The notes: generated by a model not told the origin, from the letters alone. Shown: positions 9,457-18,793, numbered from the stretch's first letter. The stretch is DNA of 64,000 bases from Fluviibacter sp039805725 (GCA_039805725.1 JBDLTT010000065.1:1-64000); one strand, 5' to 3'. Translations and numbers: made by a program.

Positions 9457-9519
9457 TATAATCCCTGTCATTAGCGATTTACCGGACATCCGCGTGGATG
9501 TCCTTTCTTATTCAGGAGC
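9457..9519 (+). promoter_or_regulatory. trxB promoter and leader hairpin
   Basis: A perfect TATAAT at 9457-9462 is a likely -10; no good -35 is seen 17 bases upstream. The transcript would then contain a perfect 8-bp hairpin, GGACATCC-GCGT-GGATGTCC (9484-9503), followed by TTTCTTATT and then the AGGAG ribosome binding site at 9513-9518. The hairpin with a T-rich tail looks like a weak terminator inside the leader. Function is inferred only. Confidence 0.45.
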
Positions 9520-9523
9520 TGTC

Positions 9524-10519
9524 ATGTCTGCCGCTACCCGCCACATTCCCCTGCTGATCCTCGGTTCCGGTCCGGCCGGCTATACCTCGGCCATCTACGC
9601 CGCCCGCGCCAATCTGAAGCCGGTACTGATCACCGGCCTGGCTCAGGGTGGCCAACTGATGACGACCACCGAGGTCGACAACTGGCCGGCGGACGTCAAC
9701 GGCGTCATGGGTCCGGAACTGATGGCCCGTTTTGAACAACACGCCAGCCGTTTCGAGACGGAAATGGTATTCGACCATATCCACACGGTGAAACTCGGTC
9801 AGCGCCCCTTCGCGCTAGAGGGGGACGCCGGCAAATATACTTGTGACGCCCTCATTATCGCGACCGGTGCTTCGGCCATGTATCTGGGTCTGCCATCCGA
9901 AGAGCAATTCGCGGGACGCGGTGTTTCGGCCTGTGCAACCTGTGACGGGTTCTTTTATCGCAATCAGGAAGTCGCCGTGGTTGGCGGCGGCAATACGGCC
10001 GTTGAAGAAGCGCTTTATCTGGCCAATATCGCCAGCAAGGTGACGCTGATTCACCGCCGCGACAAATTCCGCGCCGAAAAGATCATGGTCGACAAACTGT
10101 ACAAACGCGTCGAGGAAGGCAAGATTGCGCTTGAGCTCAATTCAACCCTGGACGAAGTGCTGGGCGATAACACCGGCGTGACCGGCATTCGCATCAAGGC
10201 CGCCGATGGCTCGACCAAGGACAAGGAACTGAAAGGCGTCTTCATTGCCATCGGCCACAAGCCGAACACCGACATGTTCGCTGGTCAGCTCGAGATGGAG
10301 AACGGTTACATCATCACGCGCATGGGAACCGAAGGTTTTGCCACCGCCACCAGCGTGCCGGGCGTATTTGCCGCTGGCGATGTACAGGATCACAACTACC
10401 GCCAGGCCATTACATCAGCTGGCACAGGTTGCATGGCTGCGCTGGACGCCGAGCGTTTCCTCGATAGCCTGGCGCAGGGGCTGGATGTTGCTCTGCGTGC
10501 CTGGCAACCGTCGAAGTAA
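9524..10519 (+). CDS. trxB: Thioredoxin reductase
   Basis: A 331-residue FAD enzyme that reduces thioredoxin with NADPH in the cytoplasm. It has the FAD site LGSGPAGYTSAIYAARA, the redox-active CATCDGFFY centre, the NADPH site VVGGGNTAVEEALYL with HRRDKFRAEK, and the C-terminal FAD motif GVFAAGDVQDHNYRQAITSA. Length is normal. I chose ATG 9524 because AGGAG lies 5 bases upstream; a GTG 30 bases earlier falls inside the leader hairpin. Followed by an Smr protein gene with no terminator between. Confidence 0.98.
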   Translation: MSAATRHIPLLILGSGPAGYTSAIYAARANLKPVLITGLAQGGQLMTTTEVDNWPADVNGVMGPELMARFEQHASRFETEMVFDHIHTVKLGQRPFALEGDAGKYTCDALIIATGASAMYLGLPSEEQFAGRGVSACATCDGFFYRNQEVAVVGGGNTAVEEALYLANIASKVTLIHRRDKFRAEKIMVDKLYKRVEEGKIALELNSTLDEVLGDNTGVTGIRIKAADGSTKDKELKGVFIAIGHKPNTDMFAGQLEMENGYIITRMGTEGFATATSVPGVFAAGDVQDHNYRQAITSAGTGCMAALDAERFLDSLAQGLDVALRAWQPSK

Positions 10520-10549
10520 CGCGGTGCCGTGATCGGCACGGAGCCCACG

Positions 10550-11128
10550 ATGCCGCAACCGGCTGGACTCTCTGCCGAGGAACAGGCGTTGTTTCGCCAG
10601 CAAGTTGGCGATGCCGCGCCTCTTAAGGTAGCGCCGCGTGCCGATCTGAGTGCGCCGCCACCGCGCCCGGTCGCCCGGCAGCGCTTGCGCGATGACGCCG
10701 CCGTATTACACGAACTCATTCATGCACCCATCCAGTTGGCCGATCGACTTGAAGGTGGTGACGAACCGACTTATCTTCATCGGGGCGTTTCGATGCAGGT
10801 ATTACGTGATTTACGGCGTGGCCGCTGGGTGATCCAGGACGAAATTGACCTCCATGGCCACACCCGTGATGCAGCCCGCAGCGCACTGGCGCATTTTCTG
10901 ACCCGCTGCCTGCATCAGGGCATCCGTTGCGTGCGCGTCGTCACTGGTCGCGGTTTACGCTCGCCGGGGCAGGTCGCGGTTCTGCGCGTGCTGACACGCA
11001 ACTGGCTGGCACAACGTCAGGAGGTGCTCGCCTACTGTCAGGCCAAACCCGTCGACGGCGGCGAAGGCGCCCTGATCGTGCTGTTACGCAACCAGCACCG
11101 ACCGCATCACGCCAACGCCTCCCGCTGA
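10550..11128 (+). CDS. Smr-domain protein
   Basis: About 192 residues. The N-terminal half is charged and proline-rich with no motif seen. The C-terminal half is an Smr domain: DEIDLHGHTRDAARSALAHF, then the VRVVTGRGLRSPGQ loop, then a final strand GALIVLLR. Smr domains are small nucleases or nucleic-acid binders related to MutS2 C-termini; this stand-alone type resembles YfcN/SmrB, which in E. coli cleaves mRNA at collided ribosomes. That specific role is not provable here. GGAG lies 6-7 bases before ATG 10550; a GTG at 10529 is an alternative. Follows trxB by 30 bases. Confidence 0.85.
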   Translation: MPQPAGLSAEEQALFRQQVGDAAPLKVAPRADLSAPPPRPVARQRLRDDAAVLHELIHAPIQLADRLEGGDEPTYLHRGVSMQVLRDLRRGRWVIQDEIDLHGHTRDAARSALAHFLTRCLHQGIRCVRVVTGRGLRSPGQVAVLRVLTRNWLAQRQEVLAYCQAKPVDGGEGALIVLLRNQHRPHHANASR

Positions 11129-11136
11129 GCGAAGCC

Positions 11137-11682
11137 ATGCGCCATTCCGAGACTGTCCGTTCACGCCGCCGGCTATTCATTGCTATGGCGCTTCTGGGTC
11201 TCTCGATGGTTCTGGCGCAAATCTTTAAAGATCGATTATTCAACCTGGTGCGTGGACAACCGGAAGTCACCCGTATCACCCCGCCGCCCTGCGACCTTAA
11301 CCGGCAGCGCTGTTCATTGCCGATGATCACCCCGGTCGCCTCCGAGGCTCCATGGCTCTTCAGTATCGCGCCACGACCGATCGCGGTGAGCAGCCCGTTA
11401 ACGCTAACTTTAGCGCCGCCGGATCGTATCCTGGAAACCAATCGGCCGACTGCCGTTTGGGTCGATCTGACCGGCGAGAGTATGGATATGGGCTTGATCC
11501 GTATTGCGCTGACGCCAACCCCGGATGGCGGCTGGGAAGGCACGGGCAGTATCCCCGTGTGCATCACCGGGCAGATGCGCTGGCGCGCAGGCTTGCATGT
11601 GCAACTTGGACAGACGCTCATTCAAGCCGACTGGTTGTTTAGCGCGCCAACCACCAGATCACCCCAACCATCGCACAAATAA
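11137..11682 (+). CDS. Single-pass membrane protein with FixH-like periplasmic domain
   Basis: A 181-residue protein. A basic stretch (RSRRR) precedes one membrane helix (LFIAMALLGLSMVLAQIF), so the rest should be periplasmic. That part holds CDLNRQRCSL, an APRPI strand, SMDMGLIRIAL, GGWEGTGSIPVC and MRWRAGLHV. The order Cys pair, PRP, MDMG, W-G...PVC matches a family of small proteobacterial proteins with an immunoglobulin-like fold similar to FixH/YtkA. FixH serves cytochrome oxidase maturation, but no oxidase gene is near, so no role is assigned. The next gene's ATG overlaps its stop (TAATG), giving tight coupling with xthA. The frame is open well upstream; ATG 11137 puts the helix at the N-terminus. 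Confidence 0.65.
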   Translation: MRHSETVRSRRRLFIAMALLGLSMVLAQIFKDRLFNLVRGQPEVTRITPPPCDLNRQRCSLPMITPVASEAPWLFSIAPRPIAVSSPLTLTLAPPDRILETNRPTAVWVDLTGESMDMGLIRIALTPTPDGGWEGTGSIPVCITGQMRWRAGLHVQLGQTLIQADWLFSAPTTRSPQPSHK

Positions 11683-12440
11683 TGAAAATCGCCACCTGGA
11701 ATGTCAACTCGCTCAATGTTCGTTTACCGCATCTGCTAACTTGGCTTGCGCAGGCCGCCCCCGATGTGGTCGGCCTCCAGGAGCTGAAGTGCGAAGACGC
11801 GAAATTTCCCATCGATGCTATTCGTAACGCTGGCTATGAGGCGGTCTTTACCGGACAAAAGACCTACAACGGCGTCGCCATTCTGGCGCGCACCGCCATC
11901 ACGGAGGTTCAACGCGGCATTCCGGGTTACGACGACCCGCAACAGCGGGTGATTGCGGCGACGGTGGACGGTGTGCGCATCGTCAACGCGTATTTCCCCA
12001 ACGGACAGGCGCCCGGCAGCGAAAAGTTCGTCTACAAGCTCGATTGGCTTGAGCATCTCACGGCATGGTTGCAACACGAACTTGCAACCTTTCCCCAACT
12101 CTGTTTGATCGGTGACTACAACATCGCGCCGACCGATGCCGATGCGCACCCCGACTGGAAAGAAGCAATTCACGTCTCTCCCCCGGAGCGCGCCGCCTTC
12201 GCCGACCTGGAAGCGTTAGGTCTGAACGATGTCTTCCGCAAGTTCGAACAACCGGAAAAAAGTTTTTCCTGGTGGGATTACCGGATGAATGCGTTTCGCC
12301 GCAACTTTGGCCTGCGGATCGACCACGTGCTGGCCAGCACGATACTGGCCCAGCGCTGCACGGCGTGCGCGATCGACAAGTCGACACGCGGCCTGGAGCG
12401 CCCCTCCGATCACGCACCGGTAATTGCGACCTTTGGTTAA
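11682..12440 (+). CDS. xthA: Exodeoxyribonuclease III
   Basis: A 252-residue AP endonuclease and 3'-5' exonuclease for base excision repair. It shows the family landmarks in order: IATWNVNSLNVRL (Asn and the start of the fold), LQELKCED (metal-binding Glu), NAYFPNGQAPGSEKF, GDYNIAPTDADAH (catalytic Asp/Asn), SWWDYRMNAF and the closing RIDHVLAS...PSDHAPVIATF (catalytic His-Asp). Length is normal. Start overlaps the stop of the preceding membrane protein gene. It converges with rsmA. Confidence 0.97.
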   Translation: MKIATWNVNSLNVRLPHLLTWLAQAAPDVVGLQELKCEDAKFPIDAIRNAGYEAVFTGQKTYNGVAILARTAITEVQRGIPGYDDPQQRVIAATVDGVRIVNAYFPNGQAPGSEKFVYKLDWLEHLTAWLQHELATFPQLCLIGDYNIAPTDADAHPDWKEAIHVSPPERAAFADLEALGLNDVFRKFEQPEKSFSWWDYRMNAFRRNFGLRIDHVLASTILAQRCTACAIDKSTRGLERPSDHAPVIATFG

Positions 12441-12452
12441 ACGACTGGGTGA

Positions 12453-13253
12453 TTAAGCCAGCTGCCGGGTAAGCGCCACGAAATCGGCTTCACTTAATTG
12501 CTCGGCGCGCGCCGTCGGATCGATCCCCGCAACCGTAATCTGATCAGCACTCAGCAGCGGTTTGAGGGTATTACGGACCATCTTGCGACGCTGAGAGAAG
12601 GCCGCGTTAACGACGGCACGAAGTTTGGTTTCATCCACCGGCAGACGTTCTGGCACAGGCTTCGGAATCATGCGCACCACGGCCGAATTAACCTTGGGGG
12701 CCGGATCGAAAGACTCGGGCGGTACATCCAGCAGGGGCTCCAAGTAGCAATAACGCTGCAGCATCACGGACAACCGGCTGCGATCAGCTTCGCCCGGCGC
12801 CGCTACCATGCGATCGACGACCTCTTTCTGCAGCATCACGTGGATATCGCGAATCGCATCGACCTGTTCGAGCAAATGAAACAGGATCGGCGTCGAGATG
12901 TTGTATGGCAAATTGCCAACCACGCGTAAGTCCGGGCCCAAAGTGGAAAAATCAAACGCCAGTGCGTCACCCGCATGAATCGTCATTTGCGCCGGCGTAT
13001 ATTTCTTCTCCAGGCGGGCGATCAGATCCCGATCGAGTTCGACCACATGAAGATGTCCTGCCCGCTCCAGGAGCGGTTGCGTCAACGCCCCGAGGCCAGG
13101 CCCAATCTCGACGACCCGCTCGCCTGCTCGCGGACTAACCGCATCAACAATGCCATGAATAATGCTCTGGTCAATCAGGAAATTCTGGCCAAAGCGTTTG
13201 CGCGCCTTGTGTCCGTTAAGACCGCTGCCAGCAACCGATTGAGCGCGGCTCAT
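12453..13253 (-). CDS. rsmA: 16S rRNA dimethyladenosine transferase (KsgA)
   Basis: A 266-residue methyltransferase that dimethylates two adjacent adenines near the 3' end of 16S rRNA and checks small-subunit assembly. The N-terminal HKARKRFGQNFLID motif is diagnostic. The SAM site is VVEIGPGLGALTQPLLE, and the catalytic loop is VVGNLPYNIST. The helical C-terminal domain includes FSQRRKMVRNTLKPLL. Its start overlaps the pdxA stop by 4 bases (ATGA). Last gene of lptD-surA-pdxA-rsmA, a conserved order. Confidence 0.97.
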   Translation of the reverse strand: MSRAQSVAGSGLNGHKARKRFGQNFLIDQSIIHGIVDAVSPRAGERVVEIGPGLGALTQPLLERAGHLHVVELDRDLIARLEKKYTPAQMTIHAGDALAFDFSTLGPDLRVVGNLPYNISTPILFHLLEQVDAIRDIHVMLQKEVVDRMVAAPGEADRSRLSVMLQRYCYLEPLLDVPPESFDPAPKVNSAVVRMIPKPVPERLPVDETKLRAVVNAAFSQRRKMVRNTLKPLLSADQITVAGIDPTARAEQLSEADFVALTRQLA

Positions 13254-14272
13254 GCGGCGGATCTTTCCGCTAATTGCGATGCCAAGGTGACTGCTGCGTA
13301 GAGACTACCGGGGTTAGCCGCCGATGAATCGCCGATAGCGCGACCTGCCAGGTCGAGGGCGGTGCCATGATCGACGGAAGTTCGAATGATTGGCAAACCC
13401 AGCGTGACGTTAATACCCTGACCAAAGGTGGCATATTTCAATGGCGCCAGCCCTTGATCGTGGTACATGGCCAGTACGGCATCGCCCTGGGAAAGAACAC
13501 GCGGCGTAAACAGCGTGTCCGCCGGCAACGGGCCAATGAGGGTCAAGCCTTCTGCACGCAATCGCTCAAGCACGGGCGTTATGGTCTCGATTTCTTCCCG
13601 CCCCATGTGACCGCCCTCACCGGCATGCGGGTTAAGCCCGGCCACCAGAATCCGTGGGGTATCCAAACCAAACTTTTCGTTCAGATCCTTGTGCAGAATT
13701 CGCAAAACGGCTGTTAACACTTTCGGGGTGATCGCTGCCGACACCTCGGCCAGGGGCAGGTGCGTGGTCGCCAGCGCCACTCGGAGCGAGCCATGCGGCG
13801 TGTCGCCTGCCAGCATCATGACCACGCGCGCGGTACCCGTCTGCTCGGCCAGGTATTCCGTATGACCGGTAAAAGAGCGGCCGGCATCGTTGATGACCCC
13901 TTTGTGCAACGGGGCCGTCACCATACCTGCAAACTCTCGGGATTGGCATCCGCTGATTGCCCGATCCAGCAGACGAATCACATAATCGGCATTGCGAACA
14001 TCTAATTGACCGGCGACGACCGGCGCCTCGACCGGGATATCACAGACCACCAGCATGCCCCGGCGCGACGCTTGCGCTGGTTGGGCCGGATCATAATCGC
14101 GCAGCGCGACCCGAATACCGATCTGCGCGGCCCGCGCTTCCAGAAGTGCACGATCACACAGAACCACCAGCGCATCGGACCAGTCCCGCTCGGCCAGACG
14201 CAGGCAGAGATCCGGGCCAATGCCCGATGGCTCCCCCGAGGTAATCGCCAGACGGCGTACGGTCGTTGTCAT
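13250..14272 (-). CDS. pdxA: 4-hydroxythreonine-4-phosphate dehydrogenase
   Basis: A 340-residue metal-dependent oxidoreductase of the DXP-dependent pyridoxal phosphate pathway. Recognisable parts are AITSGEPSGIGPDL at the N-terminus, TAPLHKGVINDAG, the metal-binding GHTEYLAEQT, HAGEGGHMGREE, and the C-terminal YHDQGLAPLKYATFGQGINV with TSVDHGTALDLAGR. Length is normal. It overlaps surA upstream and rsmA downstream by 4 bases each, so all three are translated from one message. Confidence 0.97.
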   Translation of the reverse strand: MTTTVRRLAITSGEPSGIGPDLCLRLAERDWSDALVVLCDRALLEARAAQIGIRVALRDYDPAQPAQASRRGMLVVCDIPVEAPVVAGQLDVRNADYVIRLLDRAISGCQSREFAGMVTAPLHKGVINDAGRSFTGHTEYLAEQTGTARVVMMLAGDTPHGSLRVALATTHLPLAEVSAAITPKVLTAVLRILHKDLNEKFGLDTPRILVAGLNPHAGEGGHMGREEIETITPVLERLRAEGLTLIGPLPADTLFTPRVLSQGDAVLAMYHDQGLAPLKYATFGQGINVTLGLPIIRTSVDHGTALDLAGRAIGDSSAANPGSLYAAVTLASQLAERSAA

Positions 14273-15615
14273 TGATCCTCGAGACGAATTTCGACGTAGG
14301 CCCGGTCACGCACTTGACGGATCCACTCCAGATTGGCGTCTTCCATCTTGCGCTGACGTAAGGCACCCATGGCGCGTTGGCGCTGACGATCCTGGGAAAC
14401 ATCCGTTGTCCGACGCTCCAGCACCTGAATGATGTGGAAGCCGAATGGCGACTGCACAGGGCCGCTGATTTCGCCGATTTTCAGCGCGTTCATGGCCTGT
14501 TCGAACGGTTGCACGGTATCCCCCGGATACAACCAGCCCAAGTCACCACCCTTCAGGGCCGATCCATCCTGTGAATAGAGTTTTGCCAGGGCCGCGAAAT
14601 CTTCGCCTGCCTTGAGACGTTGATGCACGAGGCTGATCTTCTGTTTGGCTTCCGATTCCGAGGTGATTTCGGTCACCTTGATCAGAATATGCCGGGCGTG
14701 TGTCTGTTGTACCTGTGGCAAGGCACTGCCGCCACCACGCCGGCCGAGCAGTTTGACAATATGGAAACCGCTGGGGCTTCGCACCACATCGCTGACCTGA
14801 CCCGGTTTCAGATTCGCCACGGCGGACGACATGACCTGCGGCAAGCTATCAATCGGACGGAAGCCCAGATCCCCACCCTGCATGGCATCGTTCGACTCTG
14901 AGTTAGCGGCGGCAAGCTGCGCAAAATCCTTACCGGCCTTGGCCTGTTCATCAATAGCCACGGCTTTGGCGCGGAGCTTCTGCAGCGTTTCCGGCGAGGC
15001 GCCTTCCGGAATACGGATCAGGATATGTGCCAGATGCACCTCCTCGCCCGCGCCGCCGATGGACTGGTTGGCCAGAAAGTTATCCACTTCACCCGGCGTC
15101 ACAACAATCTTGGCGTCGACTTCGCGCTCTCGGATCCGGGCGACCATCATCTGGTCACGGATCCCCTCCCGGAAATCGGTCCAGGTCATGCCATCTTTCT
15201 CAATCACCTGCCGCAACTGGTTGGACGACATTTTCTGATTGGCGGCGATCCGGTCGATCGCCTGACTGAGTTCGTTGTCTTCGATGCGCACCCCAGCCTC
15301 TTTGGCCTGTTGCACCTGCGCCCGTTCCGTAATCATCTGATCGAGGACCTGGCGTTTCAGAATATCCGGCGGGGGTAACTGCACCTTCTGGCGATGCAGC
15401 TGCGCAGTCGCTGAACGTGTGCGCGCATCGAGCTGATGCTGCGTGATGACCCCTTCATTGACCACAGCGACAATACGATCCAGGGTCTGGGGTTGCGCCT
15501 GGCGGTTTGGCATCGTCTGAGTCTGAGCCTGCACAGCGCCCGACGACATCGCCACCAGCAGCAAAAAGCCACAGAAGCGGGTGCCTAGTTTTCCGAAATG
15601 GTCAATCAGTGTCAT
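14269..15615 (-). CDS. surA: Periplasmic chaperone/peptidyl-prolyl isomerase SurA
   Basis: A 448-residue periplasmic chaperone that escorts beta-barrel proteins, including LptD, to the Bam machine. A signal peptide (FCGFLLLVAMSSGAVQAQ) is followed by the SurA N-terminal chaperone domain (DRIVAVVNEGVITQHQLDAR) and two parvulin domains, with HLAHILIRIP...GGDLGFRP and HARHILIKV...GGDLGWLYPG. Length is normal. It lies 19 bases after lptD, its best-known client, and overlaps pdxA by 4 bases. Confidence 0.96.
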   Translation of the reverse strand: MTLIDHFGKLGTRFCGFLLLVAMSSGAVQAQTQTMPNRQAQPQTLDRIVAVVNEGVITQHQLDARTRSATAQLHRQKVQLPPPDILKRQVLDQMITERAQVQQAKEAGVRIEDNELSQAIDRIAANQKMSSNQLRQVIEKDGMTWTDFREGIRDQMMVARIREREVDAKIVVTPGEVDNFLANQSIGGAGEEVHLAHILIRIPEGASPETLQKLRAKAVAIDEQAKAGKDFAQLAAANSESNDAMQGGDLGFRPIDSLPQVMSSAVANLKPGQVSDVVRSPSGFHIVKLLGRRGGGSALPQVQQTHARHILIKVTEITSESEAKQKISLVHQRLKAGEDFAALAKLYSQDGSALKGGDLGWLYPGDTVQPFEQAMNALKIGEISGPVQSPFGFHIIQVLERRTTDVSQDRQRQRAMGALRQRKMEDANLEWIRQVRDRAYVEIRLEDQ

Positions 15616-15634
15616 GCGTGCTATCCGGCCTTGA

Positions 15635-18600
15635 TCAGTAGTAAGGATCTGTCATGGGCGCCATGAAGGCGGCATCCGACGTTCTCGTGTAATTCGGGAT
15701 GTTCCGGCGCAACACATCGAGCGGGCTGGAACCTACGCTTCCCATCCCCTTCAGTTCGAGCTGGAGGAAGAAACTGGTGTTGAGGAAGGGGGTCTGGGTG
15801 GAGCTGTACGTGATGGCGCGATGATAAACGGCGCGCAATGCCCAACAGGCCGAGTTGTACTCCAGACCGGCCAGACTTTCGATTTGCGACGACTGGACGC
15901 CCGAATAGGTGTAACGGCCGACGGCACGGAAAGGCCCCCAGATTTTCCAGGCACCATTGATATCGTTCTGCATCACCGCCGTGGAGCTTGGCCCCGACGT
16001 GGCGCCGCCAGGAATGTAATCCTGATTCTGATAGCGATAGGTGTAGTTCAGTACGTTCTCGCGACTTGGCTGAAAGCGCGCACCGATGCTCGCCCGATTA
16101 ATGCGGTTAACGGAGGTCGTGTTGTTGCTCGCAGCGTTGGCCTGCGCATAGGGACTGACCTGAGCGAAACCATTTAACGAGGTATACGGCGCCACCATAC
16201 CGGCCGCCTGGGCGAAGTAGTCATTTGCGCCATAGCTGCTGGTCGGCTGATTGGCATACAGGTTGACTTGCTGCGGCTGGAAAAATATGCGCTGCCCCAG
16301 GCTAAAGCTCATCAGCTGCTGCCCGGTTTTTTCCATAGAGTAACGCGACGTAATCGCCGCCGTCACCTGGTTGGCGTTCGACACACGGTCCCAGCCGGTG
16401 AACATGTTCTCACTGAACATCTGCGCATAGCTCACGTCAGCCACCCCGGTATCGAAGAGCGGCAGGTTGGTCTGGCTGCGGTAAGGCACATACAGATAGT
16501 AAAGTCGCGGTTCCAGGGTCTGGTTCAGGCTACGGCCAAAGTATTCGGTTTTGCGGTCAAAGATCATCCCGGAGTCTAGTGACAGAATCGGCAAGGTCCG
16601 CGAAGCCACATCCGACTGGATACCGGTGGTGCCATTGTAGGCACCCGAGGTCGTCAGCTGACCCGCATTGGTGTTGTACTGCGTGTAGTGGACGCCGAAC
16701 TTGGGCGTCACAAACATACCCGGGGTCTGCCAGCTCGTTGCGAGCTGGGGATAGGCCCAGAACCGGTTACCCTGCACGTAGCTCTGGGTCTGGTTGGTAA
16801 AGTACGAGTTATTCGCTGAGACCAACGCATCAAGGCGCGTGGGCTGATCGAACATGCCCATGCTCTGGATCACTTCCAGTTCATCCTGATCATTCAACTT
16901 CACATTGCTGAAGCCAGCGGCGCCCAGTAGCGAACGATTCATCGAAAAGTTCACCTGCGGCAACAGCTGGTACGGTGTCGCTACCGGCGCACTCGGGTTG
17001 AAGTTCAGTGTCTGATAACCCTGGGCAACGACCGAGGCGTTCCAGGTCGGCGCGGCATAGTTCAATCGACCGGTGCGCGGCAGATAGGACTGCGACATCG
17101 CTGCCAGTGAATTATTCAGATCCGTGAAGTAGTAGGAGTCTGACACACCCTGCAGATCCCAGGCACCGGTCAGTCCGGGTAAGTAGGTGCTGAAATTTTG
17201 CTGGTGCTGCGACAGAAAGCTCCAGCGCTCCCGGTTGGTTAAACGATCATTCGGCATGTAATTGAAAGCATCACGACCATTAAAGGTGGGCGCGACTGTT
17301 TTGCCTTCATTACCCAGATAGCGTGAATCCAGATTCATCGACACGCCACGTTTACCGTAGACCACGGGCGTGAACGTCGCATCGTAGTTGGGCGCTAGGT
17401 TGAAGTAATACGGCACCGATGCCTGGAAGCCATTGAGTTGGGAAGAGCCAAAACTCGGTGACAGAAAACCGGAATGACGCCCCTTGTCCAACGGGAAGAA
17501 GGCATAGGGCGTGTAAAAGAAAGGCACGTTCTGGAAATAGAGTAGCGAATTCGACGCGTTGCCCGAACTCTGTTCATAGTCGGCATGGTAGGTCGACGCA
17601 CGCAGGTACCAACCGCTATCGCCGGCCGGACAGGTCGTATAGGTGGCATCCTCGGCCTTGTAGCGACCTTCGCCCTGCAAATAGATGCGCGAGGCCTGTC
17701 CGTGCGAGATGGTTTCGATGACTTTCGCCAAGGGGGCCTGACCGGGTAACAGCACATTGCCTTCAGCCCCGGTCATGTTGGCATTCGGGGAATCCACCGG
17801 CACCGATTCGGCGGTTGCTGGTGCCGCAATATCCGACACACCCGGTTGCTGCGTCATCGTGGCACTGGCTGCGCCACCATAGGACGGCACCGATCCCGGC
17901 GCCATCGCTCGCTGCTGGCTCGTCGCTGGAGCGCCCGACCCACCAATGGACGGCGTATTGAATGTCCAGGGCCCCTGATTCGGCTGCGTCACGCGTTTCT
18001 GTTGACGGATCTCGTAGTTCACGTTGTCGATGTAACCACTCCGCGCCGCGACAACCATATTGGCCTCGGTACCCGTCATCGTGGTGCCCTGGCGGGGATC
18101 GCGGTAAATCACATTCCCCTGGGCGTCGACATTATCTTCGACGATGTTGTACACCAGTCGATCCGCATTAAGCAATGCGCCATCGCGACGCAACTCGGCG
18201 TTACCGGTCGCCGTGAGTTCCAGATCGTTACGACCGGTAATGCTGTCTGCCAGGAGCTCGGTCTGGTCTTTGGGAAGCGCTTTGGGGAGCGGTTTGGGTT
18301 CAACCGGCACGTCCACATCATTGGCGGCCAGCGGCTGGTCTTTGCGATCTCGCCCCGCCACCATCGTTTCGGTCGGCTGGACCCGAGCCGGCAGCGGTTC
18401 ATTCGGTGCGACCGGTGCAGTAGGCACACGCGGCGCCACGGGCTCATTCGGTGCAGCCGGGGCGGGCGCAGGCTCCGGAGCCGGTTCTCTGACGGGCGCT
18501 TCCGATGATTTCGCGCTCGCCGTTTTGCTCTGGGGTTGAGCCACAGGCGCTTCAGGCACCGGTTCGATCGGGGTCGTGTTAGCGATGGATGTCGGCGTCT

Positions 18601-18793
18601 TGGCTTTCTTGACGGCTTTGGCCGGCGGTGGCATGCCACCCAAAGCGGCGGGAGATGGCGCCACCGGCGAACCGCTCAACAGTGCCGGGTCAATCAACAA
18701 AGGTTCCAGACGCGTTGGCGTTGCAGAGCTCTGCGCAAACGCTGCGCCACTGGTCAGAAGGCATAGCCCGGCACCCAATGCGGCCAGCAACAT
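15635..18793 (-). CDS. lptD: LPS-assembly protein LptD, enlarged
   Basis: The outer-membrane barrel that inserts lipopolysaccharide into the outer leaflet. The core family is clear: a jellyroll domain (GNAELRRDGALLNADRLVYN), then TTCPAGDSGWYLRA, then the barrel entry VPFFYTPYAFFPLDKGRHSG, PYYFNLAPNYDATFTPVVYG, and the last strands to LRRNIPNYTR. At about 1052 residues it is some 200 longer than usual. The extra length is a Pro/Ala-rich linker after the signal peptide (roughly 17950-18700 includes it) and a ~95-residue Ser/Thr/Ala/Pro-rich insert in the jellyroll near 17700-17985. I start at the ATG at 18793, which leads MLLAALGAGLCLLTSGAAFA, a usable signal peptide though without basic residues; the frame stays open to a TTG at 18961, so the start is uncertain. 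Confidence 0.93.
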   Translation of the reverse strand: MLLAALGAGLCLLTSGAAFAQSSATPTRLEPLLIDPALLSGSPVAPSPAALGGMPPPAKAVKKAKTPTSIANTTPIEPVPEAPVAQPQSKTASAKSSEAPVREPAPEPAPAPAAPNEPVAPRVPTAPVAPNEPLPARVQPTETMVAGRDRKDQPLAANDVDVPVEPKPLPKALPKDQTELLADSITGRNDLELTATGNAELRRDGALLNADRLVYNIVEDNVDAQGNVIYRDPRQGTTMTGTEANMVVAARSGYIDNVNYEIRQQKRVTQPNQGPWTFNTPSIGGSGAPATSQQRAMAPGSVPSYGGAASATMTQQPGVSDIAAPATAESVPVDSPNANMTGAEGNVLLPGQAPLAKVIETISHGQASRIYLQGEGRYKAEDATYTTCPAGDSGWYLRASTYHADYEQSSGNASNSLLYFQNVPFFYTPYAFFPLDKGRHSGFLSPSFGSSQLNGFQASVPYYFNLAPNYDATFTPVVYGKRGVSMNLDSRYLGNEGKTVAPTFNGRDAFNYMPNDRLTNRERWSFLSQHQQNFSTYLPGLTGAWDLQGVSDSYYFTDLNNSLAAMSQSYLPRTGRLNYAAPTWNASVVAQGYQTLNFNPSAPVATPYQLLPQVNFSMNRSLLGAAGFSNVKLNDQDELEVIQSMGMFDQPTRLDALVSANNSYFTNQTQSYVQGNRFWAYPQLATSWQTPGMFVTPKFGVHYTQYNTNAGQLTTSGAYNGTTGIQSDVASRTLPILSLDSGMIFDRKTEYFGRSLNQTLEPRLYYLYVPYRSQTNLPLFDTGVADVSYAQMFSENMFTGWDRVSNANQVTAAITSRYSMEKTGQQLMSFSLGQRIFFQPQQVNLYANQPTSSYGANDYFAQAAGMVAPYTSLNGFAQVSPYAQANAASNNTTSVNRINRASIGARFQPSRENVLNYTYRYQNQDYIPGGATSGPSSTAVMQNDINGAWKIWGPFRAVGRYTYSGVQSSQIESLAGLEYNSACWALRAVYHRAITYSSTQTPFLNTSFFLQLELKGMGSVGSSPLDVLRRNIPNYTRTSDAAFMAPMTDPYY

